Source: Ciona savignyi
Taxonomy: Eukaryota > Chordata > Ascidiacea > Phlebobranchia > Cionidae
NCBI GenBank assembly: GCA_000149265.1
Contig: CH000162.1
Span: 239,096 to 303,095, forward strand
Direction of reading: 5' to 3'
DNA length: 64,000 nt
The notes under the pieces were generated by a model that ran no database searches, was not told the origin of the DNA, and saw only the letters and a program-made list of their open reading frames with translations. This document shows positions 34,064 through 46,559 of this stretch, piece by piece. Each line of letters begins with the position of its first letter. Within the stretch, counting starts at the first letter, position 1. Both the position numbers and the translations under genes were made by a program.

Positions 34064-37000
34064 TTATTTCAATTGTCTGAGAATTCGTTTAAGAACTTTT
34101 CCACTTCCTGATTTCGGTAACTCATCCATAAATGTGACGCCTCCACGTAGTTGCTTGAATGCAGCTAATTTATCTGGAAAAAACTTCAATGGTCCTTTAT
34201 TTAAACTTATAGCAGTATAGGATAGGATAGGATAGAATAGGATATTCATCTTTATCCCCGTGAATGGGAAAACCAAGGGGATTAACACAAGGGCAATCGT
34301 CAGATCACCTCGCGCCCATCGTCGGATTACCGTAGCTATTGCAGTGTGTTGTATCTGACATACACGTTTCTTTAATTTGTTAGAACCCATTAATCCGCTG
34401 GGTTCAGGCAATGTCCGTAAAGTGCCTTGACCAAGAACACAACCGACTAGCTAGCGACCAGTTTCGCACCTACAACCTTTCGATTGAAAGGCGACGCACT
34501 TAACCGTTATACCAACGGGCCGGACAACTGTTTAATTCTCAAGTTAAAATCAAAAGATAATGAACATAAGAACGAACCTTGTACAAATCGGTTGACTTCA
34601 TCCGCTGTTAAACTGGGATCGTTCTTTACAACAAACGCTTTGTGGACTTCTACCATACAGCCAACATCATTTGAAGCACGGCCCCACCCCCACCATCGGC
34701 AATTTTAGGATGTTGGATGAGAACGGTTTCAATTTCAAAAGGCGAAACCTTCAAAATAGTTTAAAGCATTTGTTTCTAATTATGTGTCCTCTAAATTAGA
34801 ATAAAATACGTTTTCTATTTTAACCTGAACTCCCGCTATTTTTATGACATCTTTAAGTCGGTCGGTGATATAAATATTGCCATTCTCATCAAAGTATCCG
34901 ATATCACCAGTTTTTAACCATCCATCGCCATCGAACATTTTCTTTGTAGCTTCTGGGTTTTTGTAATAGCCCTTTGCCATCTGCAAACATTTGACAATAA
35001 CTTAGTTATTTTTTACTAAATTGTACGTTGACGCACGAAATATATAATCAACTCCTTGTTTGGAGTTTCTCTTAATACATTTTGTTAAGCAACACTTCTG
35101 GTTTTGAACACGATCTTATGACACCATGTACATTATAGAAGCATTTTTAAAACTATTTCTTTTAAAAAAATTGCAAATTCTTTAAAATTCTATATATATA
35201 TATTTAAATAAAATAGTGTTTTGTATTATTTCGTACAATAATATAAATTTACAACTAAATACATGGAATTCGTATTAGACATTTACCTGAGGCCCTTTGA
35301 CGAGGATCTCACCCTTTTCATTAGCATCAAGCGTCTTTCTTGTTTCAATTTCAACCACCTTCATTAGTAAGATTTACTTTTAAACATTACCACGCATATA
35401 AACTAGAATGATGACCGCATGTTGACAACCATTGTATGTAACATCACATTTACTTAAATGTTGGAATAAACATCTAAATTGTTTGAATTTGTTTGTGCAA
35501 ACAAAAACTGATGGGCCCGCGAGTTATTAAACCAAACTTAATTTAAACCAAATAAACATTTATAAATAGTAATATGATATGTATGCAATTCTTTATCTTT
35601 ATTAAGCAGAAATGCAAACCTCTTTTTACGACACTTTACTATCCACTGAACCATTTCCCTGGCGCTACCAATCAAATTTAAAAGTCTAATATTTAACAGC
35701 AAAGTCTTAACAAATATTATTACTGCATTTCATCCTGTAACAGTGTTTATGGCAATTTAATATGTTCTTCTTGTGTGTCAATTTAGACATTCCCTAACAG
35801 TTAAGCAGAGTTACTGTAGATCTCCTAAATATATTTTAGACTTGCAATATGTAACCATTAATATACGATAGTTTACACCAAGTTTACTTTTGTTAATCAT
35901 TTTATTATTTTGTTTTAGTTACTGCAATACAATACAAGGACAAACAGATTGTGCGCGTATCCGATTATAAAGGCCAGGCTCGTACTTGGGTAAAGTACGG
36001 CCGAAACAGCAAAACATAGGCACGCTAAGTGTAAAATCTTCCAAATCCCTACAGAACTATTATATAAAAAGAACGACAAAACCAACGGTGTTTTTTTACA
36101 ATGGGGTTTATAAAAATTAGTTCGACATATCTTTAATATGTTACCTTTAGGTTAACGTTCGGCAAAAGAAATCCGACGGAGCCTAGTTTAGATAAAGTGG
36201 AGTCGAATGAAGTTACAGGAAGTGCTTCTGTAAGTCCGTAACCTAAAAAGGCAATTTAAGAGATATTATATATTAAATTGATATTCACTTTATCTTACTC
36301 TCAATCAAACGTTGAACGCCCAATTTTGACTTAACGAGAAGTTTCACTTCTTCTAATGTGGTTGCTGCTCCAGTAGCAATCTCTACAATACCACCAAAAT
36401 CTCCTTTTTGAACATCTGCAGACTTTACTAGATCAAGTAACACTGATGCATAGATGTTCAAATGTGATACCTGCCATCCGTAATTGGTTTACATTAGTAA
36501 ATCAAATACCACTTACAACTTAATGGATATTTCACTTACGTTGTACTTCTTTATGGCCTGAAGTAGTTGATCCCGATTGTATTCAGAAGGTATCACATGT
36601 GCACAGCCTTGTATTAAGTGAGTGAATACAAAAGCAATAGAGCCCCCGTGAAATGTTTGCGTTAAGCTGTAAACGACGTTATCCGGACTGCACTTTAATG
36701 ATATCCTGAAAATTAGCTTGTTTACCATCTCCAAGAATTTTATATTATTAATTAAAGAGCCGTAATTGCGTTAATTTATAGTAAGCATTATAACTATGTT
36801 TTAATTGTGCGTGCGTTTGCGATATCTGGTTTCTTTCTGTCTAATCATAAATATCCTATTTAACACACTGCGATAGATCTGATAACCCCATGGTGGGGAT
36901 GTGGTAATATGACATAAGTCTGTGTAATAAGCCCGTCTTGTTTTCCTATTTTATGGAATAAACATAAATATTCAATCTTCTCTACGACTAACTTGCACAA

Positions 37001-38848
37001 CTGCAAAATTGCAACCACGCCGTAGTTTGTCAGTTGCGTCAACTTTGGTGGGCCGGTTGTTCCACTTGAGCTCAGTAGGAACAAATCATCGTTGTGGATG
37101 TCAATTTCTACATCTGGAACTCCTACAAGAGAGTAGTGCATTGGATCGTCTACGAAAAATTGTGGGTATTGATAATTAATATACGCAACCCCAGATGATT
37201 CTTCGTGGGTTATACAAAAATTAATAACATCATCTTTTTTCAATGCATTACAATGTTATTGCTGCGACAATTAAATCATGTGAAAGAGTTACTTACTACA
37301 GTACGGGAGAATGTTCTATCACACAAATTTATGAACTAACGTACTTTCATCTGAACCGATCTCCAAAAATTCATTAAAAGCGTTTTCTTTTTCATTTGGT
37401 CCGAACATGTAAATCTAAGTAATTTGGTTTGTTTTAGAATGTAAATAAATATGTCAGGCAGATAACGATCTAAGCTGTTTTAAACAATTTTAACTTTAGA
37501 CAACAACTTGTTAAGGGTTAAAGAATTGAAACTACAGCAATACTTTTAGTGGATATTGCTCGAACCACTGTATAAATGGGTTGTACTATATTAAAAATAC
37601 GTTTTAAATATACACAACAGATTAAAAAAGCTCGACGGTGAATGCAAAGTAATCTGATGATTCCGTGTGGTAACCAGGGCCGGTTTTAGGCCGATTTGAC
37701 CGATTAGATAAAAAAAAATATATATATATATAAGCATCCACGTTACCTTTAATTTGTTTTATAGCAAGTATTACATGTCTATTTTTGTAGTTTGTATGTA
37801 CTGGTATGTATTTTATGATATATAAACACCCATAAATTTTGCTATGAAGAGTAGGGGCCTCGCCATCACATTTCTAATTGGGCCCCGCGGTTCCTAGCAC
37901 CGGGCCTGGTGGTAACGTCCTTTGCGTTTTCCAATTTGCGAGATAACATTCCATCCAATACTATGTTTGTTTCGTTAAAATAGGTGTGAGATCTACAAAC
38001 ATACAAAATAATCAACTGAAACATATTCTTATTTATCCGACCTGTATTTCTTCTTTCTTTAAAAAAGATAGTAATTTGGTCTTCAAATGAGAAGTGACGA
38101 ACAGGAATTTCGGTTCAACAATTAAAAACTGACTTTTAACTTCTTCTGTGGATTAAAGTAAGCGTGTCAGCCAATTTAAATAGTTTAAACTCTCATAGGC
38201 AAACACTTCGTGCTTGTACTGATCTGTTATTTATTTCATTTACAGAAAACCGCTATTGCTTCTATAAAACGACAAATGACCTGGCACGACCATTCCGAAT
38301 AAATAGAATATAAGGCCCATTTTTCTAATCGATTTAATAAAACTATTTAAATATATTTTATTTAAAAAAATACAGTGTTAGGTGGAAGGGTGCTAATCCT
38401 CCTCTGCTACCTTTGTTTTTATTGCACAACTCATTTTGGCCATGATCAGTAAATATAACCTAAAAAACACCTTCTGTATAATAGTAGTTGATAGGAACTA
38501 TGGTAGCTCCACATAAAGCAAGCGCTAAAACCAAAATCTTTTGTTGACAGGAATTTGGACACAAAATACCGACAACATCCCCACGTCTGATACCCTTCTT
38601 GTACAATGCGCTTGCGCATTTGCACGTTTCCTCGTAGATTCGACTGAAAGTATACTCTTCCCCGCCATTAGCAATATCCACCTGAACAAATTTATAACGT
38701 GCTGTCAAGTTAAATGCAAAAAAAAACAAATTACTATATTTCTTACCCACGCCAACTTGTTACCATACGCTTCAATAGTTTGAAGTACGAATTTACCAAA
38801 CGGAACAGTCGGTATAACTATATCTGGATATAAGCTTTTAGGATACAT
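34064..38848 (-). CDS. 4-coumarate-CoA-ligase-like acyl-CoA synthetase, 12 exons, one apparent frameshift
   Basis: ANL-superfamily adenylating enzyme: activates a carboxylic acid through an acyl-AMP to its CoA thioester. Exons 5'-3': 38747-38848, 38471-38681, 38042-38145, 37345-37414, 36993-37233, 36540-36705, 36299-36470, 36145-36242, 35287-35358, 34825-34980, 34578-34748, 34064-34173; about 557 residues, usual for the family. Motifs in order: P-loop [39 protein letters not shown], and the C-terminal LPKSGSGK with the catalytic Lys. The C-terminus is RQLK, so no SKL-type peroxisomal signal. Exon 11 is 171 nt, one base short of what its phases require; the loss maps to the G-rich tract near 34681-34696, between HPKIAD and ASNDVGC. 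This may be a sequencing error. The exon 5 acceptor is weak. The substrate cannot be told; it resembles plant 4CL and insect luciferase-like enzymes. Confidence 0.9.
34216..34523 (-). mobile_element. tRNA-derived SINE, full length, in the synthetase's last intron
   Basis: Starts with a (GGATA)n tail, contains TTTATCCCCGTGAATGGGAA and GCTGGGTTCAGGCAATGTCC, and ends in the tRNA-like head AACCGTTATACCAACGGGCC. It lies between exons 11 and 12. Confidence 0.88.
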
Positions 38849-39676
38849 AACCAGCAGACTTAAGTTTAACTAGCCAACCACTTAAAATAAGTATGGTCAC
38901 TTAAAATAAATATAGTCTGCTAAATAGTCTGATGCCGTGCGTAAGAAAGTCAAGACTGCAAAACTTTGTGGTTAAACGTACGTACCACACCAAAGCAAAC
39001 ATTACTATCAATTGTGTTTGCCCATGCTTGGATGTTTGTTATAATGTGAATGTACAGCCAATGATTATAAAAAGAAGGATCTGAAACACGCTTGAATGAT
39101 TTCCCGTTGTAAAGTCACAAACGAGTTTCTGCACCGTCACGCATGAGAATATGGCAGAAAAGCCGTTGCCAAATACTATTGTTTGTTCATTTTTAACGAG
39201 TTTCGCAATTTAGCCTCTTAACATTGCTATCTAGTGCAGGAATGGGACAGTTTGAATTTATAAACGGTCAAATAATAATAAAATGGGTATTTTTTGTACC
39301 GCCTATTATTTTTTTGTATTTTTTTATATTGGTACAGCCAGCAGTGATTTAGAAACAATATATATTTGTCCTTGGTACAAGATATCACTTATCAAGCAGT
39401 TTTCTGGTATTGTGGCTTCCGACTCAAAACCTCACAATATGCTATGACGCCGCTTGAGTTTATCGTTATAAACGGCGTTTATGAAATCACACACCCGTCA
39501 TGTCGAACACAAGTTACACTTGTTATTGTGATGTAATATTGGCTGATTTTTGAAAGTGATTTAAAGAGCAAGCGAAATCTATACAACAAGCATGGGCAAA
39601 CTCATACGGTCTACGCTGCACAAAATTAACAAACTTAAAATTCCTACATTATGCATGCAAAGTCTTAATTGTTATT

Positions 39677-39905
39677 TATCCCAATTGGAAAAATGAGATA
39701 CATTGTTTTTGTACGTTTTCTTTTTTTTGTCAAACGCTTTAGAGGCATGGCATGTCGCCCCGACGTCTACTACAAGGAATAATGAAATCGCAATGAAACT
39801 TTGTTATTTTTTAGACAACCCAGTCTATATTTGCAGAAACAAACAAAGTTGGTAAAATTTCAGAGCAATTGAGACGTTAAAAATCAAAACGGTATTTTTT
39901 TCCAA
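39677..39905 (-). mobile_element. Right-end fragment of the composite tandem-unit element
   Basis: Reversed, this reads through GTAGACGTCGGGGCGACATG, the Lys-codon-like A run, ACAAAAACAATG and the terminal hairpin region, matching the right ends at 46526 and 60056. About two thirds of one internal unit is kept. Confidence 0.75.
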
Positions 39906-39980
39906 GAGTTATTAATTAATTTTCTATTGACCTCCTCCATTCTGCTTCTTTTAGACCCGGGCATTACTTGGAAAATAGAA

Positions 39981-40285
39981 GATAGGATATAAGGATGGGG
40001 TAGGGATATTCATGTTTATCCCCGTAAATGGGAAAACCAAGGGGCCTTGTCACACGGACAATCGTCAGATCATCACGTGCCCATCGTCGGGTTACGCGGA
40101 GCTATTGCACTGCGTTGTTTATGACACGTTCCTTCAATTTGGTAGAACCCATTAATCCGCTGGGTTCAGGCAATGTCCGTAAAGTGCCTTGCCAAAGGAC
40201 ACAACCGACTAGCTAGCTACCAGTTTCGCACCTGCAACCTTTCGATTGAAAGACTACGCACTTAACCGTTAGACCAACGGGCCGG
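39981..40285 (-). mobile_element. tRNA-derived SINE, full length
   Basis: GATAGGATAT tail, CCCCGTAAATGGGAAAACC, GCTGGGTTCAGGCAATGTCC and head AACCGTTAGACCAACGGGCC. Confidence 0.88.
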
Positions 40286-41107
40286 ACAGAGTAATGGGTC
40301 GTCACAAGATCAGACTGTCGGGGAGAAAGCTGCTGGACCGGAGGGCGGGTACGTACATGCCCTATATTATATACTTGGATTGATGTAAAAACTCAAAATA
40401 ATGTTTTATTGGATTGATCACTACGACAAAGAAAATTTTAGGGGTTTGTTTGAACAAATTCGCCAACGCACAGCCTTATCTGTGGACGCGCTTTCTTACG
40501 CTGTTGAAAGAGAAAATGTGTGGAATACACAACTGTACCGATGCAGTGGGGCAACAATTACGCTGAAAGTTATAATCATGTGTTTAAGCCTACTAGGCTC
40601 TTTTTAATTGGGCGCCTAATCGTCGACATTTTACATCATATTTACATATTATTACAATTTACATAGGAACATATTATATTTACACTTATTTACAAAACTG
40701 CCATTGCAGGAGGGAGGAATGAGTTGGTCAGCAAGCGGGTTCTGTCTTGTTTTATATATGTATAAAAAACAGAATAATTTGTACATTTTCTTTGTAAGTG
40801 ACCTTTTTTAGACAGCTTATTCGAAATGAAGAGCGACGGCTTTCAAAATACGTAATTGTGTTTTAGATCGTATGATTCGTAAGTATCTTGTTTGCCTTTC
40901 AATGTACATTCACGCCCTAATATATTTTTGATTTTTGTGTTCATAATCACAAGCATTTTTTTCGTAAATTCATGGTTACTGCCTATATATTTGTTTGCAA
41001 AATTGAGTTGATGCTTTTTCTCAAATATTTCGTGCTTAAAAATATTTGTTACTTCAGTTTACAAATAGGTTAGGCGTTGCAATATTTATCAGTTGGTTAT
41101 ATAGTAT

Positions 41108-41336
41108 TGTTACAATGTTATCTTGATGCGTGATTTCGGTGCGTTCGTTGATTGGTAATTACCTGTCGCCTTTATCATTATACTTCTAGCTAAAACTGTT
41201 ACACTTTACAGCCTATTTGCTTTTATATATGGCCTGTTGTAGTGTGTTTGAAGGAGTTGTAATTTTATACTGCTTACATGAATGAATACAAGCATTTTAT
41301 ACAAATATATCGACAACCCTGTCTAAAAGTGTAACA
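41108..41336 (+). mobile_element. Solo LTR of a Ty3-type retrotransposon
   Basis: Begins TGTTACAATGTTATCTTGAT and ends AAAAGTGTAACA. Both ends and the internal stretch TTGATTGGTAATTACCTGTC match the LTR at 43590-43835. No internal region follows it. Confidence 0.8.
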
Positions 41337-41405
41337 TTAATTACGTGTTTAACAACCACTATTTGTAAGACACAGTTTGTATACTATATATTTATGCCGG
41401 CAGGG
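41330..41405 (+). repeat. Left-end fragment of the dispersed element abutting the solo LTR
   Basis: ACGTGTTTAACAACCACTATTTGTAAGACACA, followed by a GGGTCCCTA motif, resembles the left ends at 45025 and 58174. Confidence 0.5.
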
Positions 41406-41639
41406 TCCCTATACCAAAATCATTTCATGAAGTTAAATTTTTTTAGGGGGAGGCCATGTTATACAATGTAGAATACAGTTGCAACGATAATAAATATATA
41501 AGCACATGGAATACAAGACTACGCATATGTCGACCATTTTAAATGATATTGAAGCATTCTGTTATAATTTTATGCAATGTGTTTTTCTATCACTTAAATG
41601 ATGCATATAAGTATCATATTAATGTTAGGGTTTTCGTTT

Positions 41640-43586
41640 TGTAGACTATAGTCTATAAATAATAAAACGAGCAAATAACAACACCATATTAATTAATTCA
41701 TCATTTTTAGGGAAATTGATCCCGAACAGTCTAGCGGCATTATTAATAATAAAAGGCACTCGAAATTTAGCACAATTCAATGAGTTTACATTTTGCCAGA
41801 ACGTTTGCACTTGAGCACAATCGCAAAATACATGTATTTGGGTTTCCAGTTCGTGGTTGCAAAACGTGCAACGGTCACATTCTGTTAAGCCAAATGCAAA
41901 TAGGGCGACATTCATAACAATTGCTCGAAGATTTAATTTAATTTAATTTGAAAGGATTGCAGTTTTGTTTCTGTGGTGCATGTGAAGTTCCTTGTGTAGA
42001 TATCGATCCATTCTTCGCTCGATATAACCTCGGTGTTGAAATATTTTGTCCACTGCGCTTGTTGTTTATATATGTTTTTTTTAATTTTCTTTGCAGCAGT
42101 ACTTGTAAAATGCCTGTGTCGTTCTTTAATGTTGTATGAGGTGCACTTCCAGAATTTCTTGGTAATCCGCGGGTATCATTTCCGGGTCGTTTGGTTTTTG
42201 ATTTCATGAGCAGGTAAGCCTGCGAGCAAACAATTTTATTTTTCAAAACCTTGTCTGCTTGCTTGTACATGATACTTGTCACAAAGATCGTCGTAGCAAA
42301 AAAATTCGCCATGTTTTCCAGAAGTTAATGATAATTCCAAATGCTTGCTTCTACCAACTCAGAAGTAAGAAAGGCTTTCCGTCGAAACTTTACATGTTTG
42401 TTCAGCCATACCGGCACTCTCAGAATGCTTGAGTAATTAAGACTTGCCCTGCAAAATATCCTAAATGAATTCAAACTCGTTAGCAATGATCGAATATGTA
42501 TGTACTGCTTTATAATACTATCTTGTGTAGGAAGATTTGAACGGATTGCACATATCAAGGTTTTAAGCAAATTGCACCCTAGTTCCAATGTTTCCATGGC
42601 GAATTGTAGTTGTGATCGTACAGATTGAACATTATTTTGAAACGCAAGGCAATAGCAGTCAATATCGAGCATGTTGATGCCACCTTGGGTTATTCCGCAG
42701 CACAACGTTTGTCTGCTCACTCTTTCCCATTTTGACCCCCATATAAACTTGAACAGAATTCTTTTTTATACTAGTTAAGAACGACTTAGGAATCTGCACG
42801 AGCAGAACGCTCAGTTTGAACAACAGTGTCCGGGCCGGTTGGTCTATACAGCGGTTAAGTGCTATAGCGGTTAAGTGCGTCGCCTTTTAATCGAAGGGCT
42901 GCAGGTTCGAAACTGTTCGCTAGCTAGTCGGTTGTGTCCTTGGGCAAGGCAGTTTACGGACAACACACTGCAATAGCTCCGGTAACCCGACGGTGGGCGC
43001 AAGGTGATCTGACGATTGCCCGTGTGTGAACGCCCTTGGTTTTCCCATTGACGAGGAAGTAAACATAAATATCCTATCCTATCCATCCAGTGTCGGAATC
43101 ACAAGAGATTTGAGTACAGTAACTTTCCCGAGCAAAATTAGTCCCCTGTAGGACCATATACTTGTAGTCGTTGATAACTTGAGTTCCGCGGTTTCAAAAT
43201 TAAGCTCAAAAGTTTTACCGCTGTTTGGTTCAACTGGAACTAAAACTCCAAGCTATTTAAATGATTCTGTAGTCCATACTGGTGTAAAGTAGTACGCATT
43301 GATTTCAGTTTTGGGCCCAAGACAAAGGCGTTTGACTTTGCACGGTGCGCGGTTCACTTTAGCCTACAGCCGGGTACAACTCCAAAAATTTATCTTTCTT
43401 TAAGTAAGGCGATTAAGCTTGATTCGTTGCCATTTAAAAAGCAAAGGGTGTAGTCTGCAAACATCGAGAGTTTAAACTCGTTGTCACCCACTGATATTTC
43501 ACCAACAGCAGGGTTCTTTTAGCTTGAGCGAAACATTCCATACATAAGATGAAAAGTGTTGGCGATAACGGGTCTCCTTGTCTCAC
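41640..43586 (-). mobile_element. Dead LINE (non-LTR retrotransposon), 3' half of the reverse transcriptase ORF
   Basis: Reading minus strand: at about 43520-43580 the RT motif RQGDPLSPTLFIL, then FADYTLCFLNG, where the catalytic FADD has become FADY. Next, in 42325-42720, comes the typical GGINMLDI segment, and at 41646-41915 a C-terminal zinc-binding tail (CTFCNHELETQIHVFCDC). Stops and frameshifts separate these pieces, so it is not active. It is split by a SINE at 42831-43087, and its upstream end meets the LTR at 43590. Confidence 0.85.
42831..43087 (+). mobile_element. SINE inserted in the LINE, with target-site duplication
   Basis: tRNA-like head GGGCCGGTTGGTCTATACAG and tail ATCCTATCCTATCCATC. 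The 7 bp CAGTGTC at 42824-42830 is repeated at 43088-43094, directly flanking the copy. Confidence 0.88.
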
Positions 43587-43589
43587 ATG

Positions 43590-43835
43590 TGTTACAATGT
43601 TATCTTGATGCGTGATTTTGGTGCGTGCGTTGATTGGTAATTACCTGTCGCCGTATCTGTATATTTCCCGCTAATACCGTTAGACTTTACCGCCCATTTC
43701 CTTTTATATTTGACCACTGCATTGTGTTTTGGTTGACTTGTGATTTTATGGTGCTTACGTGAATACAAGCATTTTATATATATAGATGAGAGCTGCTGAC
43801 TACATGTTATCGAGACCCTGCCCAAAAGTGTAACA
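43590..43835 (+). mobile_element. 5' LTR of a degraded Ty3-type retrotransposon
   Basis: 246 bp, TGTTACAATG...AAAAGTGTAACA with matching inverted ends and a TATATATATAG box inside. The next bases (ACTGGAGACCACAGAGGACC) would be the primer-binding site. Similar to the solo LTR at 41108. Confidence 0.82.
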
Positions 43836-43903
43836 ACTGGAGACCACAGAGGACCTGTAGTGCAGCAGAGAAGTTTTTTTTTTATTAAAGTTTTATCTGG
43901 AAG

Positions 43904-44723
43904 ATGAATTTTGTTTACCCACCGCCGAAATACGTATTGGGAGAAGATTTTAATTCATTTTTATGGTCGTTTGAGGGCTTCTGCAACAGTGTTGCTGCAA
44001 CGGAAGCAGCAAGACGATATGGCTTTTTGTACAGCCTTCCGGACGAAACAAAGTTTGAAATGGAGGATACTAACACACCATTGTACAATTGCACATACGA
44101 TCAGTTGAAAGAACGAGCAACCGCTGTCAAATGCTTGATATCAAAAACAAGAAATGCTCGGCAAAACTCTTTCAACGCACACAAGCCACCGGTGATTCCA
44201 ACCGAACCTTTATAACAGCGATTTTTAACCTGGGAAAATGGCCTATTCAAACGAAAGTGATAGTACAACACAGAACGAGGTAATGTTTTATGTGTTTACC
44301 AATGGTCTTAGAAATCGACCACAAGCAGAAAGAATTTTGCGTGAACATCCCGGCCCAGCGACCCCAAATTTTTTGGATGCCGCTAAGTCTCTGCTTTCTT
44401 TAGAGGGTATTCTCCAACTACAACCGACAGTAGCTGCGTTGCGAGATGAGCGACCTAAGATCAAAATCGACGAAATTGAACAATTGAAAACGATGATATT
44501 AGAGTTGCAAAAGGACATTCAGCAAATAAAAAAATCGAGAAATAACAACGATGAGGGTAAACAGTTTGGTCAACAACAATTTGGCCATCGAAAGCAAAGA
44601 TTATGTTACCGCTGCGGAAGACCTGGCCATATAAGTCGGTACTGTCGTGTTAAAATGAACCAGCGAAATCACCACAACATGCCTCTACAGGAATATTACA
44701 ACTCTGCGCCCCGACAGGAATAA
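43904..44723 (+). pseudogene. gag remnant of the Ty3-type element, two open segments
   Basis: 43904-44215 encodes a capsid-like start (MNFVYPPPKYVLGEDFNSFL). 44238-44723 continues it in the same reading direction after a stop and ends with a CCHC zinc knuckle, CYRCGRPGHISRYC, at about 44604-44645, the nucleocapsid signature. A coiled-coil-like stretch with many Glu and Lys precedes the knuckle. The broken frame makes it non-functional. Confidence 0.78.
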
Positions 44724-44736
44724 TGCAACCCACCGA

Positions 44737-45027
44737 TTGAATAACGTATTCAACGACCATCACAGGTACGCGTGTATTAATGTGGGTGGTACACCAGTAT
44801 CCCCTCTGGTAGACACGGGAGGTGGCGCGGTACCTCTAACTACGAAGCCAGAAGTCTTACTGCCATGTTTTGAGAACTCAAATTCCTTGAACAACGACAC
44901 AATGTTTCAAGTCGGCGAGGTTGTAATGTTACGCGACACAGTTTTAAGAGAACAAGAGAAAGGGAAATTTCATTTTCGTTTTAGCGGACCCTTTGAAATT
45001 GTAAAAGCAATACCACCAGTAAACTAG
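44737..45027 (+). pseudogene. Protease start fused to integrase tail (internal deletion)
   Basis: The open frame starts with an aspartic protease site, PLVDTGGG, and within ~25 codons switches to an integrase C-terminal motif (FQVGEVVMLRD ... FRFSGPFEIVKAI). Reverse transcriptase, RNase H and the integrase core are missing, so a deletion of most of pol joined these near 44870. There is no ATG. No 3' LTR follows; the composite element begins at 45025. Confidence 0.75.
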
Positions 45028-46526
45028 AAAGTGTCAACCACGTGTTTTACCACCACTATTTGTAAAACACATGTTGTATGCCATATATTCATGCTACATG
45101 GTCCCTAACCACAATTTGTATTTTATACACCGAGTATGTAGTTTGTTTCTGCAAGCATAAACGCATGGGTCCCATAGTTAACATACCAAACATATTTTCA
45201 ATATTTAGTTAAATAAAGAATTAACGTCTTAAATTTACGAACATTTCACCACAAATGTTTTAAATTATAGCTTCTTTTCAAGCGCTGTAGAGAAATAAAG
45301 CTAAATTCCCAAATAGTCCGATTTAGTTTTTCATTGTTTCAGGGAATTCCCCTGGGTTTAGTAGATAAGTTCCTGTTTTTACATAAGTAAGTCATGTTAT
45401 ATACCAATTCTTAACGTTTTATTCAGATTTGTCGACTTTTTGTTAGAGATGTCAGTGCGATATGGCATGCCTGTCACAATCATAATTCAGGAACATATCT
45501 TCGTTTTCATGGAAATTAACCTCAGTAAATGTTTTCTTTATTTAATTGGCACAGAATGTCTAATGTTTTAACATTTTACAGAATTTTAATAAAATTAGAG
45601 CAGCCGTTTAAGCGCTATGGCCACAAAATCGAATTTATTAGAAAAAAAAATGTTTTGTTTTTTTAACGTCTGAGGGAATTTCCCCTAGATTCATTACCCA
45701 AACTTTTGGTTTCTGCATATTTAGACCATGTTGTCTTACAAATGTCCATTTTTCATTGCGATTTAATTACTCCTTTTGGTAGATGTCGGGGCGACATGGC
45801 ATGCTTGTCACAATCATGATTTGAGACCATATCCCATTTTTTGGGGTATTTCCCTAGGTAATTTTATTATTTCTTCTAAGTGTTAAATCAGTGACTAATG
45901 CACTCACATTCCACCAAATCTGATTCAAATTGTAACACCCGTTCAAACGCTATGCCCAAAAAAGGGCAAATTTTTAAGAAAAAAATAGCGTTTTGGTTTT
46001 TTACGCCCCAGGGGAATTCCCCTTAATTTATCACCCAAAATTTTGGTTTCTGCATATCTAAACCGCGATTTAATTACCCCTTCTGATGAATGTCGGAGCC
46101 ACAAGCCACGCATGTCACAATCATGATTGAGAACAAAATCTTGTTTTTTAGGGTATTTCCCTAGATAATTTTTGTATTTCTTTTAAGTGTTATATCAGTT
46201 GCTAATGTTCTAACATTATACCAAATCTAACTAAAATTAAAGTAGACGTTCAATCCCTATGCTCAAAAAAGGTAATTTTTTAGATAAAAATACCATTTTG
46301 GTTTTTCACCTCCCTGGGGAATTCTCCTGGCTAAATTACCCAAAATATTGATTTCTGCATATCTAGACCATGTGCGCTAACAAATGTTAAAGTTTCATTG
46401 CAATTCCATTACCCCTTCTGGTAGATGTCGGAGCCACAAGCCATGCCTGTCAAACCTTTGACGAAAAAAAAGAAAAAAAAACGGACAAAAACAATATGTG
46501 TCCCATTTTTCCAAATGGGACCCATA
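45025..46526 (+). mobile_element. Composite element with ~335 bp tandem units, copy A
   Basis: Left end TAGAAAGTGTCAACCACGTG. Then about four imperfect tandem units, each with GGAATTCCCCT, TTTCTGCATATCTAGACCAT, GTAGATGTCGGGGCGACATG and TAGGGTATTTCCCTAGG. GTCGG-type landmarks fall near 45447, 45779, 46087 and 46420. The right end has an A-rich tract, ACAATATGTG and a hairpin (TCCCATTTTTCCAAATGGGA). No protein is encoded. Copy B is at 58174-60056. The class is unknown. Confidence 0.75.
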
Positions 46527-46559
46527 ATTAACAGTAACACCCAACACAGTACTTCAAAA

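Larger units (their letters stand above)
38849..41107. other. Intergenic stretch, repeats only
   Basis: Contains a truncated composite element at 39677-39905 and a SINE at 39981-40285. A plus-strand open frame near 40400-40600 has no recognisable domain. No gene is called. Confidence 0.5.

Noticed and set aside
34245..34523. A true tRNA gene in the SINE heads
   Set aside because: A- and B-box-like motifs are there but the cloverleaf is degraded and always followed by the SINE body.
45025..46526. Helitron assignment for the composite element
   Set aside because: A terminal hairpin is present, but there is no CTRR end, and copy B has an apparent target duplication, which Helitrons lack.
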